DNA from: Gordionus sp. m RMFG-2023 | Lineage: Eukaryota; Nematomorpha; Gordioida; Chordodea; Parachordodidae | Direction: 5' to 3' | Length of the DNA stretch: 64,000 nt | NCBI RefSeq assembly: GCF_954871325.1 | Contig: NC_088777.1 | Span: forward strand, 29,365,366 to 29,429,365 | Part shown: one piece after another, positions 56,996 to 64,000 of the stretch | Layout of the letters: each line of letters starts with the position of its first letter | Position numbering within the stretch: position 1 is the stretch's first letter | The notes under the pieces: model-generated | The model's input: only the letters and a program-made list of their open reading frames with translations | Databases searched by the model: none | Told to the model about the DNA's origin: nothing | Translations under genes and position numbers: made by a program

Positions 56996-57200
56996 AAAAT
57001 GTAGATTCAAAAAAAATGAAATGTTTAGTGTATTTTTGTCTTTATTTTTCCTTAGTTTCCCAAATTTAGTAAAGTTATTCAATAAAAGAAATTGAAGGTT
57101 TAAAGTGTATTTTATGGTTATTTTTTAATTTTCCGTTATTTCCCCTAATTTTACCGGGGAAATTTCCTGAACCAATTTTTTCAGGAAATTTAAATCTCTA

Positions 57201-57635
57201 GTTACCTCCCCTCGTCTTTGGTAGTCGTGACATGATTTTAGGTTAGTTCTATTTGAAAATTTGACTCAACAAAGGTTAAATACGCTATTGAATGTAACTA
57301 CTAATACAACATAAAAAAAATTATTGCTAGATTTTATTTTGTATAAGCTAGACTGTTTATAATTTAAATATACATAAAAATATTCATAAATACAATTGAA
57401 CAGCAAATAATTTAATATAAGTTTAATCATTTATAAAATGTATAGCATAAATACTAATATTTAAAAAAAGTTAGGATGAAATTATAATTTTCCTAATTTT
57501 AATGTAAACTTTGGCCCATAAATAATTAACATTATGGCAGAAATATTTAAATTTTTCTACCAAAAATGGGGGAAAAAAACCATATGTGACGATAATGATA
57601 TTAAATTATATGTTCCTTAAGTAATAAAATAATTT
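57201..57635. other. 3' flank of the USP22-like gene
   Basis: AT-rich, no repeat end recognised. On the minus strand it follows the stop codon and should contain the 3' UTR. An attaaa-like polyadenylation hexamer occurs near 57,505-57,515, but such words are common in AT-rich DNA. Confidence 0.4.
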
Positions 57636-57699
57636 CTATTCAATCGTTTCTTCCTCTTCTTTGTAATGCAAATATATTTTTTGGTAAAAGAGTAGGTAT
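57636..57699 (-). CDS. USP22-like gene, last exon
   Basis: 64 bp. The acceptor is catcaag before ATACCTAC. The first base completes a glycine codon, then [20 protein letters not shown] and stop TAG at 57,636-57,638. USP22 also ends shortly after YLLFYHK, so the length fits. The acidic tail is longer than in USP22. Confidence 0.88.
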
Positions 57700-60655
57700 C
57701 TTGATGTTAATTTTATTTTAAAGAAATACATTTATTGATATAATTGTCACCTTTAAATTGAATCCCGAAAAAAATTCCAGGAAACCCTTACTGAAAAAAA
57801 GCCACAAAATAATTATAGATTGCTTTCATTTTTCTGATAATCAAAAATTTTATTTGAACTATTATATTTAAAAATTCATAAATTTATAATTGGGTTAAAA
57901 TTTATGAATATAAATGTTGTTGAATCTTCAAACGCTATTTTTAGTTTTTATTTAGGTCCCCGTAATGATAATTGTTTTTTTGCTTAATACATTAAAAAAA
58001 ATAGGTCGCTTCATACTAAGCTCCCTAATGTGGTAGAAAAAACTGCATATTTTATAAAGCAGCATATTTATTTCGCGTTAATGTGTGTATTGAGTATTTG
58101 ATTTAGCAAATGCGCCTACACAACTATAATTCCAAATCAAGGTCTGTCTTTTGGCTCAAGGTGTGAGTGTTATATCAAAGGTTTTTTATTATCTGACGTG
58201 ATAAGTTTCGCTGATTCTAAAGTGCTGGGAATGAAAGCTGAAGATAGGGCTATAAATAAGATTAACAGCTTAGTAAAGTTTAGGTTGCGAACCGAATTTG
58301 CTATTTTACTTAATTTTATTAAGATATTGCAACTAGTGATCTGCATCGGGCCTAATTTTTCAAGCTCGACCCGGCCCGAATATTTTTTAAAAAAAGTTTT
58401 GCCGGCCCGGCCCGAAATTTTTTAAAAAAGTTATGCCGGACCGACCCGAACCCGAAATTTTTTTAAAAAAAATTTGTCGACGCGGCCCGGCTTGAATTTA
58501 TTTAAATATAGAAATTAATTTTTATAATTACTCAAAATAAAAGACATATGTTATATGTCGTTTAGTTTCAATAAATAAAATCAAATATTTTTATTTTAAA
58601 TAAAAAATTCAATATAAAATTGATAAATTTAGATATATTTAAAAAAATTTCCAAGGTCCGATCCGACCCGAATTTTTTTTTAAAATATTAGGCCCGGCCC
58701 GAACCCGATTACTTTAAATAGAATTAGGCCCGACTAACTTTGCAGATCTCTAATTGCAACATATCAAGATTTTAAGGGTTGGGTTTGGCTTTGTTATTCC
58801 TATAGGTTATTTATTTTGGGTCATTGTCCATCAACAACATTTATATGATTTAAAAATTTTTTTCTCAATTTCTAAATATAAATTTGAAGTTTTGCTAATT
58901 AAACTTTTTTAAATCGCGCCGGGCTAAGATCAATTTCATGTTATAACTGATTTCATCAAAATAATGAAATACGAAAAAGTTAATAATAAAGTTAGGGTTA
59001 TGTTAAATCACGAGTCCTAGATTCAAAATATTTTTCCTACCAAACATGGATTTAGCCCACTAAACAATTTTTTTAGTGTGGTTGAGAATGTTCTCTTTAC
59101 TAAACCTATATAGATTAAGATAATAATATTATCAACTAATCATTTGTGAATTATTGTATTTGTAAATATCTATTTTGTATATATTATGTAGAATATAATT
59201 TTTAAATGTCAAAAAATTATATTCGGCATTATATTGATTATTGTGTATCAATTTAGTAAGGTGGGGTGGAGGGGGGTAAAATTTTGGTTGGTATTTTTCA
59301 TTATAAATTTTAATATTTTTAGGTACCTTTTTTTTGATTACAAATTTAAAATATTATCTTAGTTTCACACTTTTTTCTTATAATTTTATGTTATTATTGC
59401 TTTTGGGGAAATTTATTATTTGCTTAAAATTGGACTTACAAAAACATTGGTTAAAGAAAATAATTTAAAGTTTATGCTAATCTTCTATTTAAAAATCGAG
59501 TATATCGAAGAAATAAATTTACTGAATGACGTTCATGGTTTTATAAATCGATTTAACAAAGTAAATTATATCTTTAAATTAACATTTGTGCATTTTTAAA
59601 AAAAAGTTTTTTCCATCACTCTATAAAACTTATATGGTGTTGTTCTTTTTTAAAACTTATTTAATTTATATTCTAAGTTCATCTGTTTTTTACAACTAAA
59701 TATGTTTTTTTAAATGGAAAGGATACTCATAAGGATAAAATTTAATAAATATTATAACCATCCTAAATTCAAATAATGCTAAGTAAGAACAAAATTTCTA
59801 TCAATTATGATGAATGCAATTGATAAGATACCGGTCTATTTTAGTGTTGATAAACGGCTCGTTTTGAGCCGATTTTTAAAAACGGCTAACTCAATATTTC
59901 ATTCAGAACATAATTACGCAAGCCGGAAGATTTTACTCATAGAAGGAAGAAAGGTCTGGACATATATTTTCAAAATCTCGAGGCTTAAGCAATATTTTTA
60001 TAGCTAAAATATTGAGTTAGCCGTTTTAAAAAATAGGCGCAAAACGAGCCGTTTAACAACACTAGTTTATTTACCCTTCACTCCCTAGCACCTCCTTAAG
60101 ACTAGCCGGTGTAATACAATGATCATTGCATTTAAACCATTTATCATCGTCATTTGCTTTGTGGCTATTGTCATTTTGCGACGTGGAATGATTGAAGGAA
60201 GGAGTGGAATGATTATTTTTAACGTAGCAAGCGTAATGGCCAGAGTCGAGATTCCCTATATGGTTTACAACAGCGAATAAGAGGTATCTGATTTTTTCAT
60301 TAATATTTTTATAGATACATAAATCTATAATATCAGAATGGGAGAAATAAAGACAATAAAATAAGGACTAAATAAATTTAGATTTCTTACATTATAAAAT
60401 AGGGGACTTAACATTTTGCCAGCCATGCAAGGTTATAATTTATCTATATGTAAACCGTATAGTGATTGACATCTTCAAGGGTTTCAATGTTTTTTAAATA
60501 AATATTTTACTCAATTACTTGTTAGAAGCTATATCGATCCTGGAATCAATAACGCCATCTTTACAGGACGCTAAAAATGGAGTCATATCAAGTTCCTCTG
60601 GAAAAGATACAAATTTAGAGATTTTCTTGTGATTTTGAATGCTGTGCTCGAACCT
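57636..60655 (-). CDS. USP22/non-stop-like ubiquitin carboxyl-terminal hydrolase, last three exons
   Basis: This is the only host gene seen. Joined exons: 60,655-60,519, 60,287-60,075, 57,699-57,636. The reading runs [29 protein letters not shown], then [20 protein letters not shown] and [20 protein letters not shown], ending [18 protein letters not shown] plus four residues. It contains the catalytic His box (SGHYACYV), the supporting Asn/Asp (CNDH) and the YLLFY block of USP proteases. Its closest match by eye is USP22/USP27X/USP51 and fly non-stop (yeast Ubp8), the SAGA deubiquitinase that removes ubiquitin from histone H2B in the nucleus. All three exons lack stops, and the splice phases fit exactly (137, 213 and 64 bp). 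A low-complexity insert rich in Asn, His and Ser sits between the His box and DDKWFKC. The Cys box and zinc finger exons must lie beyond 64,000. Other USP subfamilies cannot be fully excluded. Confidence 0.9.
58334..58752. mobile_element. GGCCCG-rich hAT MITE in an intron of the protease gene
   Basis: The ends are TAGTGATCTGCA and, in reverse complement, TAGAGATCTGCAAAGTTAG. A perfect 8-bp target duplication, attgcaac, lies at 58,326-58,333 and 58,753-58,760. The 419 bp have repeated cggcccgaa words at both sides and an AT core, and no coding potential. A second copy lies at 47,850-48,224. Confidence 0.93.
59842..60064. mobile_element. TAGTGTTGTTAAACGG MITE, copy 3, next to a splice donor
   Basis: 223 bp with ends TAGTGTTGATAAACGG and CCGTTTAACAACACTA. 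The flanking octamers gtctattt and gtttattt (59,834-59,841; 60,065-60,072) match in 7 of 8. It lies in the last intron of the protease gene. Its duplicated target covers intron positions 3-10 after the donor GT. Confidence 0.92.
60075..60287 (-). CDS. USP22-like gene, penultimate exon with catalytic His
   Basis: 213 bp. The acceptor aatcag precedes ATACC and the donor is GAAGG followed by gtaaataaac. It encodes the His box and the [10 protein letters not shown] block. The intron starting here is invaded by a MITE only 10 bp after the exon. Confidence 0.92.
60519..60655 (-). CDS. USP22-like gene, third-last exon
   Basis: 137 bp. The acceptor cttaacag precedes AGGTTCGAG and the donor is AACAA followed by gtaattgag. 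It encodes RFEHS...ELDMTPF, the segment following the FHLK motif of USP22. The previous exon should end in FHLK in phase 0. It was not found between 60,656 and 64,000. Confidence 0.9.
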
Positions 60656-61027
60656 CTGTTAAGTATTGAATAAGAAATAAAAAAATGCGAGAAAAGCAAT
60701 GAGTTTAAAAAAAATAGTAGAATAGAATATGTCACCGTTATCATGGTTTAATATATTGTGCTTCCTTTTTGAAGGTTATCAATATAATATGTAAATAATT
60801 TAAAAATAAATTTTTGGAGTTGTTTATCATTAAATTTCATCGAATATTACAAATCTATGTGGTGATTTGGATTTCAGTGAAAATATCTTATTTACGATGT
60901 TATAGAAAACTAGCTAATGAAAGTTGACCAGTGGGTCAAAATATTTCGCTCCCATTTTTAACAGTTATAATTTAATCAAGTAAAATTTGCTAAGGGTTTG
61001 ATTATATAATTTATTCAATATATAGGG
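60656..61027. other. Intron sequence of the USP22-like gene
   Basis: AT-rich, without recognisable exon or repeat. I looked on the minus strand for the expected FHLK exon end and did not find it. Confidence 0.5.
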
Positions 61028-61373
61028 GTGTTTTATCGACCTCACCTAGAAGTTGTAGCCTAAAAAAGTCATTTAACCTAGAGATAGGTTTTAATTGAAT
61101 ATTCACCTAAATTTAGTAGGCTGCAGAGTCACCTAGGGTCATCTATAACGCAAATCATCTTATCTATTGCTATGAGAAAAACATAAAAAAGATTCTAGGT
61201 GTGTTTTATCGATCTCACCTAGTAGTTGAAGCCTAAAAATGTCATTTGACCTAAAGATAGGTTTTAATTGAATAGTCACCTAAATTTAGTAGGATCCAGA
61301 GTCACCTAAGGTCATTAAAGCAAATTATCTTTTCTATTGCTATGAGAAAAACATAAAAAATTCAATCACTAAG
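61028..61373. repeat. 173-bp tandem duplication in the intron
   Basis: Two copies, 61,028-61,200 and 61,201-61,373, share gtgttttatcga, gataggttttaattgaatag (one base differs), cacctaaatttagtagg and ttgctatgagaaaaacataa. The copies are about 90% alike. Confidence 0.9.
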
Positions 61374-61944
61374 TTTTCAACCGGTTTAAAAGGTAATATG
61401 TGTTGCGTAATATGTTGACTAATGAATCGTCGAAGCCTAATTAGGCTTAGTTTAAAAATCGGAATCGAAAATAGATTTTTTTTAAAAATTTATTTTTCGT
61501 TTTATTATTCTAAATTTTAAATAGAAATTGAATACACAGTGTAAAAGGTGACCAATGTCTTAAATAGTCGTTTAAAAAAAATCAATATAGTCTAAATAAT
61601 GTGAATTTATAGTTTTTGTCCTAAATAATGCTTTAAATATGAATTACCAATGTCCAGGGATGTAACGATATTTTTTATCGCATCGGATCGATATTTCACC
61701 CTTTTTAAATATCGGTTATAGGCCAATTATAAAATTTGCCGATCCGATATAAAATGGCATCTTTAACAAAAATAAAATGTTATAAAATTTTAAAAAAAAG
61801 TTATATCTAAAATCATTTATTTTTATAAATAAAATCGAAATCCATTTTTATGTATATTTTTTAATAATAATTATTAATAAACATTCTGCCATTTTTTTGC
61901 GCATTCTGTTTATAAAAGCGTGCGATAATCTCTTCAGAATCTGT

Positions 61945-62030
61945 TTTTAGTGAAGCTGGTGATATCGACAGTTACCATCGCCGCAGGCTGACCTCTGATA
62001 AATTGGATTGGTATTTCTAAAAAGAAATCT
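61945..62030 (+). pseudogene. hAT transposase C-terminal fragment
   Basis: The plus-strand frame reads IISSESVFSEAGDIDSYHRR, then RLTSDKLDWYF. This is the hAT dimerisation motif SSERVFSxAGxI...RRxRLxxxKL. It is followed by a stop, a few more family-like residues, and the MITE insertion. Confidence 0.85.
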
Positions 62031-62040
62031 TTGATATATT

Positions 62041-62263
62041 TAGTGTTGTTAAACGGCTCGATTTGAGCCGATTTTTAAAAACGGCTTACTCAATATTTTC
62101 GCCAGAATAATATTGTTTAAGTCTCGAGATTTCACTAATAGATGTCCAAACCTTTGTGCCACCAATAAGCAAAATCTTGAGGCTTGCATAATATTTTTCT
62201 TAATAAAATATTGAGTTAGCCGTTTTTAAAAATCGGCTCAAAATGAGCCGTTTAACAACACTA
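62041..62263. mobile_element. TAGTGTTGTTAAACGG MITE, copy 4 (best preserved)
   Basis: 223 bp with perfect 16-bp ends (TAGTGTTGTTAAACGG / CCGTTTAACAACACTA), inner inverted words ggctcgatttgagcc and ggctcaaaatgagcc, and a perfect 8-bp target duplication, gatatatt (62,033-62,040; 62,264-62,271). Together with copies 2 and 3 it shows that the family is of the hAT type. Confidence 0.95.
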
Positions 62264-62795
62264 GATATATTATTGTTAAATATTTATTTATTACTTATTA
62301 TATAAAAGTAATTTAAGAATAAAAATATTTTATATACTTTAAGAATTGCAATTGAATTGAATATAAACTATAACTGATCATTATAATATATTTAAATGAC
62401 ATAAGTTATGGTATAGTTAAATTATAGATGGTATACTAATAAAAATTATATTAAAATTAAAACCATTGGTATCTTTACAGAATACAAAATTAGATATGAT
62501 ATCGGATCGGTAATCCGCCGATATCAATTTACTATCGGGAATATCGGATCGGATCTACCTCCAAAAAGTGGTATCGGTACACCCCTAGTCATTTTTATAG
62601 GAAAAAAATTTCGTTTAAATAATGTATGTTTTAAATGTGAATTGAATTATTATACGTGACCAATGCCGTAAATAATCGACGATTTCAATGCCACTAAAAC
62701 TAAATTTTGCTTTTATCTATCATTAACTCTCTAAACAATTAGAAGTAAAAACTAAAAATATTGAATAACTTATGGAGTATAATTATAATGTAAGG

Positions 62796-63919
62796 TAGAG
62801 GTCTGCAAAGTAATTTTTTCGCAGCCCGAGTCCGAATTTAAATTATTATTTTGTCCGAGACCGACCCGAGCACACATTTTTTAGTCCAACCCGACGCGAG
62901 CCCGAATAAAATTTTACAATTTGAAATTATAATAACCAAAAAAAATTTTGTGTATTTATTCATCGCCATCTTAAATAAAAGTTTATTTTGGCCATAATCT
63001 AATCAAGATATATATTAAGTTGCATTTTATTTAATTTGTAAAAAATATTATAAAAAAACTAAAATACAATCGAATCTAAAAATTATAAATAATTTAACTA
63101 TATTTTCATATATTTGTTATCAGCACATCGACCCTTGGAAATAATTTATTGCGTATACCATCAACAGTATCTATTAAATTTCTAGAAATTGTCGTGAGAT
63201 TTGGAATGATGCTTTTAAAATCAATATTTCCATATATTGACCCATTTTTGGCAAAATATTGGCAACAATCAACAAAGCCTTCCCCATGAATTGCATCAAA
63301 TGATCTCAAATCACGTCAACAAAGCATGGTGAGCACCTTTGTACACTCTTTTTTTTAATTTGGCACAACTTTAAGTTTTTTGGGATCAGTACCAAAAAGG
63401 CTATAAATTGTTAATTCAGTCTTTTTACTCTCTATTGTAAATACGCATTTATGCCTAAAATAATTTAATATCATAAATTAGCAAAACAACTACTCATCAT
63501 AAACAAATCAAAACGTTTTCTAGACCGCAGATTTGCCATTGGCATTTTCCATTACTTCATTCATTGCTCTTAATCTTTTCACCAATTTTTTTTAATTTGG
63601 CATCCATTGAAATAATTTTTTTAATATGAAAATATGAGGCAATTTAATTAAATAGGTATTAGTAAAATATATTATATTTAACTTGATAGAATATGATGAA
63701 ATAAAGTATATAATAATATCACTAACTATGCAATGCAATGTACTAAAATATAATCACATAAAATAGTTATTATAAAATAATAATTGAAAATGACATATAA
63801 TGATAATTTAGGATATTTATATTTTATTATTTTTCGGTTCGGACAGCTCTTACAACCCTAACAGAGCCCAAAAAATATTTTTTTAATGTCCGAACCCGGA
63901 CAGCCTGTGCAGTTATCTA
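62796..63919 (-). mobile_element. hAT deletion derivative keeping an N-terminal transposase part
   Basis: The ends are TAGAGGTCTGCAAAG and, in reverse complement, TAGATAACTGCACAGG. A perfect 8-bp target duplication, atgtaagg, lies at 62,788-62,795 and 63,920-63,927. Subterminal cccgagc/cccgaa words resemble the 58.3-kb MITE. On the minus strand it keeps a transposase fragment (63,106-63,309 and decayed sequence to about 63,540). It lies 5' of the protease exons, presumably in an intron. Confidence 0.93.
63106..63540 (-). pseudogene. hAT transposase N-terminal fragment
   Basis: The frame 63,309-63,106 reads RSFDAIHGEGFVDCCQYFAK, then NGSIYGNIDFKSIIPNLTTI and SRNLIDTVDGIRNKL. This matches the Hermes-like hAT segment RPFxxVxGxGFxxLxQ...YGxIDxxxIIPxPTTISRN. 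Upstream, a CVFTIESKKTELTIYSLFG-like stretch is decayed. The catalytic and dimerisation domains are missing. Confidence 0.85.
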
Positions 63920-64000
63920 ATGTAAGGTGTCTGTCCAAGTAGTAATGCAAAATCGCTACACTTAAGCCGCCTCAACCATGAAGCTCAAGCCCAAAATATA

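Larger units (their letters stand above)
49114..57200. mobile_element. Candidate 8.1-kb composite hAT with nested insertions
   Basis: The left end TAGAGATGTAAAGATAGGG and the right end (reverse complement TAGAGATTTAAATTTCCTG) share the TAGAGAT start and GGGAAATTTC subterminal words. The flanking octamers gtaacttc (49,106-49,113) and gttacctc (57,201-57,208) match in 6 of 8 positions. Inside lie a DUF659-type hAT transposase relic near the left end, a retroelement tail, duplicated Harbinger pieces, a non-autonomous Helitron and a second hAT C-terminus. If the pairing is right, most of the inside is later insertions. If not, these are two solo ends. Confidence 0.45.
61655..62587. mobile_element. 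hAT deletion derivative with CAGGGRTGTA ends
   Basis: The left end CAGGGATGTAACGATA and right end (reverse complement TAGGGGTGTACCGATA) are imperfect inverted repeats. Both are followed by atcggatcgg-type subterminal words. The inside keeps a C-terminal hAT transposase fragment (61,945-62,030, plus strand). The TAGTGTTGTTAAACGG MITE copy 4 is inserted in it. The flanking octamers do not match, so the exact ends or the target duplication are uncertain. Confidence 0.8.

Noticed and set aside
60075-60090. Premature stop in the protease gene right after GSEG
   Set aside because: The apparent TAA belongs to a GTAAAT splice donor. Phase and sequence continue correctly in the exon at 57,699-57,636.

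Overview
This is a very AT-rich stretch of a eukaryotic (animal) genome, made almost entirely of transposable elements and simple or tandem repeats. Spliced genes, RTE-like LINEs, many hAT elements with 8-bp target duplications, a Helitron, a PIF/Harbinger relic, a Ty3/Gypsy element and a repetitive ORF family that I know from arthropod genomes (45.4-46.9 kb) all point to an invertebrate, most likely an arthropod. The species cannot be named from the sequence. I see no bacterial-type genes, CRISPR arrays or operons.

Only one host gene can be defended. On the minus strand, 57,636-60,655 holds the last three coding exons of a USP22/non-stop (yeast Ubp8) type ubiquitin protease. The exon phases match perfectly and the splice sites look normal. 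Its introns hold hAT miniature elements, one of them 10 bp inside a splice donor. The upstream exons lie beyond the right edge.

Left part: an RTE LINE fragment (2.5-3.3 kb); a 119-bp satellite with a dimeric higher-order pattern (5.4-6.8 kb); a damaged hAT with a 25-bp minisatellite (7.3-9.4 kb); a 32-bp hairpin minisatellite (9.8-10.1 kb); and a Helitron (about 10.15-17.96 kb). The Helitron has a broken Rep-helicase gene, a run of exon-like repeats at its 5' side and a classical 3' end (hairpin plus CTAG).

Centre: one plus-strand LINE (about 18.1-29.9 kb) is split by four DNA elements. (1) A 5.84-kb hAT-like element at 18,399-24,239 has a perfect 8-bp target duplication, and its inside is a giant inverted repeat built of two satellites. 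(2) A 193-bp MITE. (3) A 3.4-kb hAT in which the transposase is duplicated head to head. (4) An 851-bp hAT deletion derivative. Next comes a minus-strand LINE carrying a recent Ty3/Gypsy insertion (30,997-36,823, 5-bp target duplication).

Right part: minisatellites, LINE scraps, a tRNA-like SINE head, GC-rich islands (43.2-43.9 and 48.2-48.65 kb) and the arthropod repetitive ORF. A possible 8-kb composite hAT (49,114-57,200) contains a DUF659-type transposase relic, a retroelement tail, duplicated Harbinger segments and a non-autonomous Helitron. The protease gene with its TE-filled introns comes last.

The most notable structures are the satellite-filled fold-back hAT, the head-to-head hAT form shared by two loci, and the exon-like repeat array in front of the Helitron gene.
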